In this document: piece after piece, positions 35,301 through 43,675 of the stretch
How positions within the stretch are numbered: the first letter of the stretch is position 1
Layout: the number at the start of each line of letters is the position of its first letter
Translations under genes and position numbers: made by a program
From: Gammaproteobacteria bacterium
GTDB lineage: Bacteria; Pseudomonadota; Gammaproteobacteria; GCA-001735895
Assembly: GCA_030066085.1 (NCBI GenBank)
Contig: JASJCI010000019.1
Coordinates: 1-54,322, forward strand
Direction of reading: 5' to 3'
Length of the DNA stretch: 54,322 nt
Notes under the pieces: generated by a model
Database searches by the model: none
Told to the model about the DNA's origin: nothing
Seen by the model: only the letters and a program-made list of their open reading frames with translations

Positions 35301-35310
35301 CCGGTTCGGC

Positions 35311-38300
35311 TCAGCCGGCAGCGATCAGGCTGGCGTTGCCGCCGGCGGCGGTGGTGTCGATACACAGGTGCCGTTCCAGCACCAGGCGTTCGCCATCATC
35401 GTGCTCCGCGATCAGCGGAACGATCACGCCGGCACGCCGCGCGAGCGCGAGGCGGTATGCGCGCCTGGTCTCTGCGTCGGCGTTCGTCAACACCGCGTCG
35501 AAACCGTCGACATCCGCCAGCGCCGCGGGATAGATACTGCCGTCGGCACCGTGGGCGGCAAAACCTGCCGCCGCCAGCGCGGCGCCGAGCGCGGCACCTT
35601 CCCGGGCAACGATAGTGACCGCGTTTTGCGTGGCGAGCGCCGCCAGCGCCTGCGCCAGCGCGGTCTCTCGATCGGGGCCGATACAGAGCACCCGGCCGCG
35701 CGGATGGGTCGACAGCTGGTTGTTTTCGCCGGTCGGGCCGGGCATGTCGATGATTGCCGGCGATACGTCGATCGGCAGCGCGACGCCGCGTTCGTCGGCA
35801 AAGGCGCGCAGCCGCGCCGTGTCGATACCGGCGGCCATGCGCGGGCTGGCGTCCAGCACTTGCTGCAACGCTGGCGCGTCGATATCGGGCGCCGCGGCGG
35901 TTCGACCCGTGCCATTGGCGCGGCTGGCGAACCGCGGCAGGTAGGACGGTCCGCCGGCCTTGGGGCCGGTGCCGGACAGGCCCTCGCCGCCGAACGGCTG
36001 GGTGCCGACCACGGCACCGATCTGGTTGCGGTTGACGTAGATATTGCCGGCGCGCACACGCTTGACGACCTGCTCGACGCGCGAGTCGACGCGCGTATGC
36101 ATGCCGAAAGTCAGGCCGTAGCCCCTGGCGTTGACCGCATCGATGACCGCGTCGATCTGCTCCGCCTCGAAACGTACCACGTGCAGCACGGGGCCGAAGA
36201 TTTCTTCGTCGAGCTGCTCGATGCCGTCGAGCTCGATCACGGTCGGTGCAACGAAGATGCCCCGCGCCGGTACCGCCAGCGTCTTGCGTACGCGAGCCGC
36301 GGCCGCCATGCGATCACAGTGGGCGACGATACGTTCCCGCGCTTCATCGTCGATCACCGGGCCGATATCGGTTGCCAGGTACCAGGGATCACCGATGCGC
36401 AGCTCGTCCATCGCGCCGTAGAGCATCTCCAGCACCTTGTCGGCGACGTCGGCCTGCAGGTAGAGCACGCGCAGCGCGGAACAGCGCTGGCCGGCGCTCT
36501 GGAAAGCCGATGCGAGCACGTCGCGCACGACCTGTTCGGGCAGCGCGGTCGAATCGACCAGCATCGCGTTGAGCCCGCCGGTCTCGGCGATCAGCGGCGC
36601 ATCGGCCGGCATGGCCGCGGCCATGCTGCGGTGGATGTGCTGCGCGGTTGCGGTCGAGCCGGTGAAACAAACGCCGGCCAGCCGGGAATCGGCGGTCAGG
36701 CGGGCACCGACGTCGCCGCCACCCGGCAGCAGCAGCAGCGCGGCTGGCGGGATTCCGGCCTCGTGCATGAGCCGTAGCGCGAGGCTGGCGACCAGGCAGG
36801 TCTGCTCGGCGGGCTTGGCGATGACGCAGTTGCCGGCCGCGAGCGCGGCAAATACCTGCCCGCTGAAAATCGCCAGTGGAAAATTCCACGGCGAGATACA
36901 CAGCATAGTCCCGCGTGCACCGAGATCGTCGTCGAGCCGGGTCGCCTGTTGCGCGTAGTAGCGCGCAAAATCGACCGCTTCCCGTAACTCGCCGACCGCG
37001 TCCAGCCAGGTCTTGCCGGCCTCGCGCGCGAGCAGGGCGAAGATCTCCGCCGCATGCGCCTCGTACAGGTCGGCTGCCCGCCGCAGGCATTCGGCGCGTG
37101 CCGCGGTCGGCCGCGCCGACCAGCGGGGGAACTCGGCCGCCGCGGCCGCGATCGCCTGCTCGATCTGCGCGTCATCGGCAGCGTAAACCTCGCCGACGAT
37201 ATCGTCGCGGTCGGCCGGGTTGGTAACCAGCCGCGGATTGGCGCCGGGAGTCCCGGCCTGCCAGCGGTGGCCGCGTAACAGTTCCCGTTCCGCGTCGACC
37301 GCGTGCAGCGCGGCCAGGTCGGTGATGTCCCAGCCGCGGCTGTTGCGCCGGTCGTCGCCGTAAAGCGCGGCCGGCGCCGGAATGTTCGGGTTGGCGACCG
37401 CGGCGCCGAGTTCGGATAGCGCGTCGACCGGGTCGCGCGCAATCGATTCCGGGGTGATGCTGGTGTCGACGATCTGGTTGACGAACGACGAGTTGGCGCC
37501 GTTTTCGAGCAGGCGCCGGACCAGGTAAGCCAGCAGGTCCTGGTGCTCGCCGACCGGCGCGTAGATGCGGCAGCGGGTGCCGCGCTCGCGGTGCACGCGG
37601 TCGTGCAGCGCTTCGCCCATGCCGTGCAGGCGCTGGAATTCGAAGTTGTCGTTGCCGTCGGCCAGCTCCAGCACGGCCGCTACCGATTGTGCATTGTGGG
37701 TCGCGAACTGCGCGTAGATGCGATCCGACATTTGCAGCAGGCGACGCGCGCAGGCGAGGTAGGAGATATCGGTGTTGACCTTGCGCGTGAACACGGGATA
37801 GTCGGCGAGGCCGAGGACCTGCGCGCGCTTGATCTCGGTATCCCAGTAGGCGCCCTTGACCAGGCGCACCATGATTTTGCGGTCGAGCCGCTTGGTCAAT
37901 GCGTAGAGCCATTCGAGCACCGGCAGCGCGCGTTTACCGAAGGCCTGCACGACGACGCCAAAGCCGTCCCAGCCGGCCAGCGCCGGGTCTGTCAGCAGGG
38001 CCTCGATCACGTCGAGCGAAATATCGAGCCGATCGGCCTCTTCGGCGTCGATGTTGAAGCCCATGTTGGCCGAGCGTGCGAGCTGTGCCAGCGACGCGAC
38101 CCGCGGCACCAGCTCGTCGAGCACGCGCCGGTGCTGGCCGATCTCGTAGCGCGGGTGCAGCGCCGACAGCTTGATCGAAATGCCGGGGTTGGCGCGGATG
38201 TCGGCATGCTTGCAGTCCTGCGCCAGCGCGGTGATCGCGTCCGAGTAGGCGAGGTGGTAGCGTCGCGCGTCATCCTCGGTGCGCGCGGCCTCGCCGAGCA

Positions 38301-38943
38301 TGTCGTAGGAATAGGTGTAACCCGCGCCCTCCAGTTCGCGCGCGCGGCCGCGGGCATTGTCGATGTGCGTACCGAGTACGAAGTGGCGCCCGAGTTCCTT
38401 CATCGCCTGCGCCACCGCACCGCGCACCACCGGTTCGCCGAGGCGTCGGACCAGGCCCTGCAGCGTGCGGCGCAGGCCTCTTTCTTCCTCGTCGGCGATG
38501 ATCTTGCCGGTCAGCAGCAGTGCCCAGGTCGATGCGTTGACCAGTGGCGAGTCGGAATGACCGAGGTGCTCGCCCCAGTTACCGTGCGAGATCTTGTCTT
38601 CGATCAGCTCGTCGATGGTGTAGTTATCCGGAACGCGTAACAGCGCCTCGGCAAGACACATCAGGGCCACTCCCTCGCTGGTCGACAGGCCATACTCGGC
38701 GAGAAAGTTTTCCATCATCGTCGGCGTACTATCGCGGCGCACGCGCCGCACCAGGTCGGCCGCGTGATCGCTGATGCGCGCGCGGCGCGCGGGCTCGAGC
38801 GCGAGCGTGTCGAGCAGCGCGGCCAGCACGTCGCGCTCGGGTTTGAGGTAGAAATCACGGATGGCGGCGCGCAACGGATCGTTATGCAGCGGCGGGATCA
38901 CGGGCTCGGGCATGACTTTTACCGGGCTGGCTAAAAGTCTCAT
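35311..38943 (-). CDS. putA: Bifunctional proline dehydrogenase / P5C dehydrogenase
   Basis: Enzyme of 1210 residues converting proline to glutamate in two channelled steps. The FAD-dependent proline dehydrogenase barrel occupies roughly residues 180-480 (SIKLSALHPRYE, IDAEEADRL, VRLVKGAYWDTEIKRAQ). The NAD-dependent aldehyde dehydrogenase follows (SPWNFPLAIFSGQVFAALAA, ETGGLNAML, catalytic cysteine in SAGQRCSAL at about 821). A C-terminal ALDH-like extension of about 200 residues completes it. The N-terminal ribbon-helix-helix repressor domain of E. coli PutA (1320 residues) is absent, so regulation must come from elsewhere, most likely the divergent Lrp-type gene. GGAG lies 7-8 bases before the ATG. 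Confidence 0.95.
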   Translation of the reverse strand: MRLLASPVKVMPEPVIPPLHNDPLRAAIRDFYLKPERDVLAALLDTLALEPARRARISDHAADLVRRVRRDSTPTMMENFLAEYGLSTSEGVALMCLAEALLRVPDNYTIDELIEDKISHGNWGEHLGHSDSPLVNASTWALLLTGKIIADEEERGLRRTLQGLVRRLGEPVVRGAVAQAMKELGRHFVLGTHIDNARGRARELEGAGYTYSYDMLGEAARTEDDARRYHLAYSDAITALAQDCKHADIRANPGISIKLSALHPRYEIGQHRRVLDELVPRVASLAQLARSANMGFNIDAEEADRLDISLDVIEALLTDPALAGWDGFGVVVQAFGKRALPVLEWLYALTKRLDRKIMVRLVKGAYWDTEIKRAQVLGLADYPVFTRKVNTDISYLACARRLLQMSDRIYAQFATHNAQSVAAVLELADGNDNFEFQRLHGMGEALHDRVHRERGTRCRIYAPVGEHQDLLAYLVRRLLENGANSSFVNQIVDTSITPESIARDPVDALSELGAAVANPNIPAPAALYGDDRRNSRGWDITDLAALHAVDAERELLRGHRWQAGTPGANPRLVTNPADRDDIVGEVYAADDAQIEQAIAAAAAEFPRWSARPTAARAECLRRAADLYEAHAAEIFALLAREAGKTWLDAVGELREAVDFARYYAQQATRLDDDLGARGTMLCISPWNFPLAIFSGQVFAALAAGNCVIAKPAEQTCLVASLALRLMHEAGIPPAALLLLPGGGDVGARLTADSRLAGVCFTGSTATAQHIHRSMAAAMPADAPLIAETGGLNAMLVDSTALPEQVVRDVLASAFQSAGQRCSALRVLYLQADVADKVLEMLYGAMDELRIGDPWYLATDIGPVIDDEARERIVAHCDRMAAAARVRKTLAVPARGIFVAPTVIELDGIEQLDEEIFGPVLHVVRFEAEQIDAVIDAVNARGYGLTFGMHTRVDSRVEQVVKRVRAGNIYVNRNQIGAVVGTQPFGGEGLSGTGPKAGGPSYLPRFASRANGTGRTAAAPDIDAPALQQVLDASPRMAAGIDTARLRAFADERGVALPIDVSPAIIDMPGPTGENNQLSTHPRGRVLCIGPDRETALAQALAALATQNAVTIVAREGAALGAALAAAGFAAHGADGSIYPAALADVDGFDAVLTNADAETRRAYRLALARRAGVIVPLIAEHDDGERLVLERHLCIDTTAAGGNASLIAAG

Positions 38944-39080
38944 GATAACTCCGCTTGCCAGGTCGTATTTCCTGAATTTATACAGAAATTATGAATTAAC
39001 TCCTGAAATTGTTTAAATATTAGGGTTTTATAGGTATATTTTTACTGTTTTTAGGTAAATAGACTAAATTTGGAGAGATA
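38944..39080. promoter_or_regulatory. AT-rich divergent promoter region of putA and its regulator
   Basis: This 137-bp gap is strikingly AT-rich for the window, with runs such as GTTTAAATATTAGG and TATATTTTTACTG. Divergent promoters and Lrp/AsnC-type sites, which are AT-rich and degenerate, are expected here. I cannot place exact -35 and -10 boxes with confidence. Confidence 0.5.
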
Positions 39081-39533
39081 TTGAGCGGACTCGACCGTAT
39101 CGATCGCGCTATCGTCGATGAGTTGCAGCGCGATGCGCGCCTGACGATTACCGAGCTCGCGGCCCGGGTAGGCCTGTCGAAAACGCCCTGCCAGCTGCGC
39201 AAGCGCAGGCTGGAGGACGAGGGTTATATCCTGCGCTATACCGCGCAGGTCAATCACAACAAGCTCGGCAACCCGCATATCGCGTTCGTGCAGGTTACCC
39301 TGAGCGATACCCGCACCCGTGCGCTCGACGCCTTCAATCGCGAGATCCGCAAGATTCCCGAGGTCGAGCAATGCCACATGATCGCCGGCGGCTTTGATTA
39401 CCTGCTCAAGGTGCGCACCAGCGATATGGCCGACTACCGTGCGCTGCTCGGGGAAAAGATATCGAGCCTGCCGGGCGTGACCCACACGTCGACCTTCGTC
39501 GTCATGGAAGCGGTCAAGGATTTCGCCGCCTGA
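39081..39533 (+). CDS. Lrp/AsnC-family regulator (probable PutR)
   Basis: Transcription factor of 150 residues. The helix-turn-helix is at about residues 20-45 (LTITELAARVGLSKTPCQLR) and the RAM/ligand-binding domain follows (VQVTLSDTRTRALDAFN, IAGGFDYLLKVRTSD). It starts with TTG at 39081. GGAGA 5-6 bases upstream supports this, and no ATG is available. Being divergent from putA, it probably activates putA in response to proline, as PutR/BkdR-type Lrp proteins do in other proteobacteria. The effector assignment is inferred from position. Confidence 0.88.
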   Translation: MSGLDRIDRAIVDELQRDARLTITELAARVGLSKTPCQLRKRRLEDEGYILRYTAQVNHNKLGNPHIAFVQVTLSDTRTRALDAFNREIRKIPEVEQCHMIAGGFDYLLKVRTSDMADYRALLGEKISSLPGVTHTSTFVVMEAVKDFAA

Positions 39534-39669
39534 GGTCGCAATCGGCTGTGACCCCCGGCGCGCGGTTCGCCCGGTCGAAACCCCGTTCGACAGCCGGGCG
39601 CCCTTTGTGTGAGGATAGGCACATCGGCCGAAGAATCCGACAGGCAGGGCCGGACGGGAACCCGCAACC

Positions 39670-40116
39670 ATGAAACAACTGTTATTGTCATTGCTCCTGT
39701 TATTGCCGCTGACGCTGCCGGCCCTGGACCTGCAGGTATTGACGGTGGACGAGCGTCATATCCAGATCGGTCACGACAACGGCGAGCAGGGCGATTTTTA
39801 TGCCATCGAATCCGCCAGCGAGATCGAGATCGATGCCACCGGCTACGATTTTCGCCACTACGAGGGGATGCAGAGCAACCAGCCCAACCTGATCCAGGTC
39901 GTTATCGACGACGAGCGCCAGTACTTCGTGCGCTGGCAGGCGGGTGTCACGCGTTATCGCCTGAACCGCAGCACGATGGTGCCGCGGGCGCGGGAATTCG
40001 ACGGTTTCATGCCGGGCGACCGCTTCGTCATCGCGATCGGACAGCTCGGCCTCGACGCTGCGAGTGAACAGGTTTTCATGGTGCAGTGGGCGGGTATCGG
40101 CGAGGTGCAACGCTAG
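39670..40116 (+). CDS. Secreted protein of unknown function
   Basis: Protein of 148 residues with a strong Sec signal peptide (KQLLLSLLLLLPLTLPALDL, likely cleaved around residue 18-20). The mature part is rich in beta-prone and acidic segments (HIQIGHDNGEQGDFYAIE, FVIAIGQLGL) with no cysteines and no motif I recognise. It is probably periplasmic. It has no operon partner: the putR-type gene ends 136 bp upstream and the next gene is convergent. The Sec signal makes a real gene likely even though the family is unknown. Confidence 0.65.
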   Translation: MKQLLLSLLLLLPLTLPALDLQVLTVDERHIQIGHDNGEQGDFYAIESASEIEIDATGYDFRHYEGMQSNQPNLIQVVIDDERQYFVRWQAGVTRYRLNRSTMVPRAREFDGFMPGDRFVIAIGQLGLDAASEQVFMVQWAGIGEVQR

Positions 40117-40161
40117 CCGCGCCGCCGGCGAGTGGCCGCAGCCGGGGTGGTGATGTCGGTG

Positions 40162-40494
40162 TCAGTTGCGGCGGGCGCGCCAGCGCAGCCACAGCTCGTA
40201 GGCGGCGTTGCTGAACGGACGCACCAGCGGCCAGCCGAGGACGCGCCACAGTCCGCGGAACGGCGTGTGGTGCCAGGCCCGGATATTGGCGTCGAGGCCG
40301 GTCAGCCACTGCCCGTCGCCGGTACGCAGGTGCAGGCGCGCCAGCAGGGTCTCGCGATCGGGTACGGACTCGTCGCCGTCCATCTGGTGGATGTCCACCA
40401 GGCACAGGTTTTCCCTGCTGTGGCGTTCGAGCTTGCCGATCTCGGCGCGGCACAGCGGGCAGGCGCCGTCGTAGTAGAGCGTGTCTTTTTCCAT
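40162..40494 (-). CDS. DCC-family (DUF393) thiol-disulfide oxidoreductase-like protein
   Basis: Protein of 110 residues beginning MEKDTLYYDGACPLCRAEIG. The D9-G-x-C12-P-L-C15 motif is the signature of the DCC family, a thioredoxin-like fold with a predicted CxxC redox centre. The C-terminus has the usual WHHTPFRGLWRVLGWPL block. Function in the family is largely unknown. The start at 40494 sits directly before the DCC domain. A longer frame to 41262 runs antisense through the antiporter gene and is not believed. Ribosome-binding site evidence is weak. Confidence 0.8.
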   Translation of the reverse strand: MEKDTLYYDGACPLCRAEIGKLERHSRENLCLVDIHQMDGDESVPDRETLLARLHLRTGDGQWLTGLDANIRAWHHTPFRGLWRVLGWPLVRPFSNAAYELWLRWRARRN

Positions 40495-40639
40495 GCGGTT
40501 GATACGCAGTCCGGTCGCGATCGGACCAGTACCGCGGACCTGTCCGGGATCAAGGTGGCGGCGCTCGCCGCTTGCTAGGCTGGAATACATGGTGCGCGCT
40601 GCGCATCGTCCTTGAGCCAGGCTAAACTCCGAAACGACC

Positions 40640-41812
40640 GTGTTCGAATCGTTCAACTTTTTGCTCACTCTCGGCCTGCTGTTCCTGGTCGGCCTGAGCT
40701 GCCATGAACTCGGCAGGCGCACCCACGTGCCGCGGGTAACGCTGCTGCTGGTAGTGGGAGCGCTCGCGAGTCCGCAGGTACTCGACCTGGTGCCTGGCGG
40801 GGCGCATGCGCTGTTTCCGCAGGTCAGCCAGATTGCGCTGTGCATGGTCGGCTTCCTGCTCGGTGAACAGTTCATCCACAGCCAGTTGCATCGCTCGGGC
40901 CGAATCGTCTGGTCGATCACGCTGTTGCAGGCGCTGGCCACCGCGATGGTCGTGTTCCTGGCATTGATAGCGATCGGCGTCTCGCCGGTGCTCGCGCTGC
41001 TGCTCGCCGGCATTGCGCCGACCACCGCACCGGCGGCGACGGTCGACGTGGTGCACGAAGGCGAGTTCAGCGGTGATCTGCCCGGCGTGCTGCTCGAAGT
41101 GGTTGCGATCGATGACGCGATCGGCATCGTGCTGTTCGGCATCTGCCTGTCGATCGCGCAGACGATCAACGGCGACGCCGCCAATTTCCAGTTTGTCGAT
41201 GCACTGTGGGAAGTTGTTGGCGCGGTGCTGATCGGCGGCGCGCTGGGCTGGCCGATGGCCAAGCTTACCGGCCGCCTGTCGCCGGGAGAACCGACCCTGA
41301 TCGAGGCGCTGGGTTTTGTGCTGTTGTGCGGCGGGCTGGCGGAACTGCTGCACTGTTCCTACCTGCTCGCCTGCATCACCATGGGCGCGGTCGTCGCTAA
41401 CGTCGCCAGCCATCATGACCGCCCCTTCCATGCGATCGAAGGTATCAGCACGCCGTTCCTGATCATCTTTTTCCTGATGGCCGGTTTCCAGTTCGATCCG
41501 GGCGCGATGCTTGCGATCGGTGCCGCCGGCGGCGTCTACATCCTGGCGCGCACCGCCGGCAAGGTCGGCGGCGGCTACCTCGGCGCTCGCCTGGGTGGCG
41601 CCGACCCGGTCCTGACGCGGGCCGTGGGCTGGTGCCTGCTGCCGCAGGCCGGTGTTGCGCTCGGGCTGGCGCTGATGGCGGCGCAGACCTTTCCCGAACT
41701 TGCCACGCCGCTGCTGTCGCTGCTGGTCGGCAGCACGATCCTGTTCGAACTCGTGGGTCCATTGATCACGCGGCGCGCGCTCGAGCACGCGGACCGCGCC
41801 GCGTCTCGCTGA
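40640..41812 (+). CDS. Kef-type (CPA2) cation:proton antiporter
   Basis: Membrane protein of 390 residues with about 11 hydrophobic segments and the Na+/H+-exchanger fold. The paired aspartates typical of the family's ion site appear in LEVVAIDDAIGIVLFGICLS in the middle of the protein, after the unwound-helix region APTTAPAATVDVVHE. There is no C-terminal TrkA-N/RCK domain, so it is shorter than KefB/KefC and probably not glutathione gated. The start is GTG at 40640 (MFESFNFLL), the only one that gives the full first helix. Substrate (Na+ or K+) is undetermined. Confidence 0.85.
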   Translation: MFESFNFLLTLGLLFLVGLSCHELGRRTHVPRVTLLLVVGALASPQVLDLVPGGAHALFPQVSQIALCMVGFLLGEQFIHSQLHRSGRIVWSITLLQALATAMVVFLALIAIGVSPVLALLLAGIAPTTAPAATVDVVHEGEFSGDLPGVLLEVVAIDDAIGIVLFGICLSIAQTINGDAANFQFVDALWEVVGAVLIGGALGWPMAKLTGRLSPGEPTLIEALGFVLLCGGLAELLHCSYLLACITMGAVVANVASHHDRPFHAIEGISTPFLIIFFLMAGFQFDPGAMLAIGAAGGVYILARTAGKVGGGYLGARLGGADPVLTRAVGWCLLPQAGVALGLALMAAQTFPELATPLLSLLVGSTILFELVGPLITRRALEHADRAASR

Positions 41813-41900
41813 GCAGCTAACCTGCAGCGCGCGAAAATCCGACGGAATCCCCGCTGCGTATTGCGGTCTAACGCAGCAATCATTTTTCGGAGAAGCGCTT

Positions 41901-42407
41901 ATGAACAGACGAAATTTCATCGCCGCGGCGATTGCCGCAACTTTCGCCGCGGGAGCAAGCAGGGGGCTGCTAGCCTCCGGGGATGGCAACATGAAGCTCA
42001 AAAAGAGCGCCGACGAGTGGCGCGTGCTGCTCGGCGAAGCGCGTTACAAGGTATTGTTCAAGGAAGCTACCGAACGGCCCTGGAGCAGCCCGCTGAACGA
42101 CGAAAAGCGAGACGGCACCTATATCTGCGCGGCCTGTAACCAGCCGCTGTTCCTGTCTTCAGCCAAGTTCGACAGCGGCACCGGCTGGCCCAGTTTCTAC
42201 CAGCCGATCGACGATGACGCCATCGGCACCAAGAAAGACTTCAAGCTGCTGTTGCCGCGCACCGAGTACCACTGTTCGCGATGCGGCGGTCACCAGGGAC
42301 ACGTGTTCAACGACGGTCCCGAACCGACCGGCCAGCGCTGGTGCAACAACGGGCTTGCCCTGCAGTTCGTACCCGAGGGTGAAGCCCTGCCGGAGCTGCG
42401 CAGCTAG
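41901..42407 (+). CDS. msrB: Peptide-methionine (R)-S-oxide reductase with Tat-like signal
   Basis: MsrB of 168 residues that repairs methionine-R-sulfoxide. The structural zinc cysteines are C77/C80 (CAAC) and C125/C128 (CSRC), the substrate-site block is FDSGTGWPSFYQPI, and the catalytic cysteine is C148 in QRWCNNGLAL. The N-terminus MNRRNFIAAAIAATFAAG is a twin-arginine-like signal, so the enzyme is probably exported folded with its zinc, to protect envelope proteins. Most MsrB proteins are cytoplasmic, so this is a secreted variant. RWCNNG replaces the more usual RYC(I/V)NG. Confidence 0.93.
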   Translation: MNRRNFIAAAIAATFAAGASRGLLASGDGNMKLKKSADEWRVLLGEARYKVLFKEATERPWSSPLNDEKRDGTYICAACNQPLFLSSAKFDSGTGWPSFYQPIDDDAIGTKKDFKLLLPRTEYHCSRCGGHQGHVFNDGPEPTGQRWCNNGLALQFVPEGEALPELRS

Positions 42408-42461
42408 GCGAGCCTCGGTGTTGCGCGAGCGGGTCGTCGCGCGGCTGCGCCCGCGATTCGA

Positions 42462-43232
42462 TCAGTGTGTGGTTGCGCGCGTCTCGGCTTTGTCGCTGTC
42501 TTCTGGCAGCGGTGCGGTCGCATCGGTCTGATCAGCGGATTTTTCCAGCGCCACGTCCAGCGCGTCGACGTTGAGCACGGGCTCCGACCCATCGCCGGGT
42601 GCTTTCGCATCCTTAACTTCCGAGGGTTCTTGTGCCGCTGTGGATTGTTCGGCCGCGGCCTGCTGTTCGGGGGTTTCGCTGCCGGCCCCGGTCTGCGCGA
42701 TCCCCGGTTCGTCGCCGCCTGCTGCCGCGGCGGGTTCGCCAGGTTGCTCGAGCGCGGCGGCGGGTTCGCCAGGTTGCTCCGCCGTGACCTCGGGCGCAGC
42801 GGCCGTGTTAAAGGCCTCGGCATGTTCATCGGCCGCTGCCGCCGGCGCCGCGGCAACAATCGATTCGGGTGCCACCCCGGGAGTCGTGCGCGTGTTCTCG
42901 TCGAGCGCGATGGAAACCCGTCCGGGCTGCTGTTCGAGCAGGTTGTTGAGGGTTTTGCTGTCGCCGAGCGTCTGCGCGCCTTCGGCCAGGTGCTGGTATA
43001 CGCGTACGTAGTTGTGGGTCAGGTCGTTGACCAGCTCCGAGGTCTTGTCGAAGTGCTGGTTGACGCTTTCGCGGTATTGCTTCAGTTCCTGTTGTGCGCT
43101 GTCCCGCGCCTGCCTGAGTTGCTCGGTTTCGCGGCTGGAGCGCGCCAACAGTCGCTGACCGAGGATGCCGGCCGCGAGGCCGATGAGCAGTGCAATAATG
43201 CCGATTTGCCAGACCGAATCCAGGTATTCCAT
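42462..43232 (-). CDS. zapG: ZapG (YhcB)-like membrane protein with long low-complexity tail
   Basis: Protein of 256 residues. One N-terminal membrane helix (QIGIIALLIGLAAGILGQRL) is followed by a coiled coil (ETEQLRQARDSAQQELKQYR), and then VNQHFDKTSELVNDLTHNYVR, the signature of YhcB/ZapG, a cell-envelope and division factor found in gammaproteobacteria. E. coli YhcB has about 132 residues. Here an Ala/Glu/Pro/Gln-rich acidic tail of about 130 residues has been added, including a recent 27-bp-period duplication (42727-42776). The start at 43232 has a GGGGGAA ribosome-binding site. Convergent with msrB. Confidence 0.82.
   Translation of the reverse strand: MEYLDSVWQIGIIALLIGLAAGILGQRLLARSSRETEQLRQARDSAQQELKQYRESVNQHFDKTSELVNDLTHNYVRVYQHLAEGAQTLGDSKTLNNLLEQQPGRVSIALDENTRTTPGVAPESIVAAAPAAAADEHAEAFNTAAAPEVTAEQPGEPAAALEQPGEPAAAAGGDEPGIAQTGAGSETPEQQAAAEQSTAAQEPSEVKDAKAPGDGSEPVLNVDALDVALEKSADQTDATAPLPEDSDKAETRATTH
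42727..42776. repeat. 23-bp direct repeat inside the zapG tail
   Basis: The same 23 bases (starting GCGGCGGGTTCGCCAGG) occur at 42727-42749 and 42754-42776, a period of 27 bp. In the protein this gives EQPGEPAAA twice. The identity of the copies indicates a recent slippage duplication. Confidence 0.85.
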
Positions 43233-43346
43233 GATTCCCCCGCTGTGCGCCACGCCTGGCGGCATTATACGCGAGGCTTTCGTGCAATCCTATCGGTGCA
43301 TCGATTTTCGCCTGCGGAAGGCTGTTTTTCCTGCCGCGTCAAGGGT

Positions 43347-43375
43347 TTGACACCTTTTTTTGGTACCGGAATATA
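43347..43375 (+). promoter_or_regulatory. Upstream promoter P1 of the RHH-kinase unit
   Basis: A perfect TTGACA (43347-43352) is followed after 17 bp by AATATA (43370-43375), with TATAGT at 43372 as an alternative -10 at spacing 19. It would give a leader of about 90 nt. Confidence 0.5.
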
Positions 43376-43406
43376 GTCCCTTTTTTGGTTCATTCAGGTA
43401 AAATGC

Positions 43407-43435
43407 TTGAGACTGTCGAGTCCCGGGCTTATAAT
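43407..43435 (+). promoter_or_regulatory. Promoter P2 of the RHH-kinase unit (near-consensus sigma-70)
   Basis: TTGAGA (43407-43412) and a perfect TATAAT (43430-43435) are separated by exactly 17 bp. Transcription would begin near 43442, about 30 nt before the RHH start codon. It is the best sigma-70 match seen in the window. Confidence 0.8.
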
Positions 43436-43472
43436 TTTCGCCCTGTAGTGTGTATCCAATGGCGACACAAGC

Positions 43473-43655
43473 ATGAAAACAGCAGCCCTGCGCATTCGCA
43501 TCGAGCCCGATCTGCATAAAAAATTTCTCGATACCTGCAAGGAACACGATGTCCCGGCGTCGCAGGTTCTGCGCGAATTCATGCGCCAGTTCGTGACCAG
43601 TCACGAGCATTCCATGCAGATGGACTTTTTCCAGTCCGGCGGGCGCGCCGACTGA
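43473..43655 (+). CDS. Small ribbon-helix-helix (CopG/Arc-like) protein
   Basis: Protein of 60 residues. The N-terminal strand (KTAALRIRIEPDLHKKFLD) and following helices (VPASQVLREFMRQFV) fit a ribbon-helix-helix DNA-binding dimer of the CopG/Arc type. The C-terminal tail SMQMDFFQSGGRAD is short. It sits behind two good promoters and ends 20 bp before the kinase start, so it may be an autoregulator of that unit. There is no toxin-like partner directly downstream, which argues against a standard toxin-antitoxin pair. Confidence 0.75.
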   Translation: MKTAALRIRIEPDLHKKFLDTCKEHDVPASQVLREFMRQFVTSHEHSMQMDFFQSGGRAD

Positions 43656-43675
43656 GCGTGGACGAGCGAGGAACA

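Noticed and set aside
35368-38640. Long plus-strand frames across putA
   Set aside because: Antisense shadows of PutA, low-complexity and without motifs.
40495-41262. Upstream extension of the DCC protein on the minus strand
   Set aside because: It is antisense to the antiporter gene. The DCC domain starts at the ATG at 40494.
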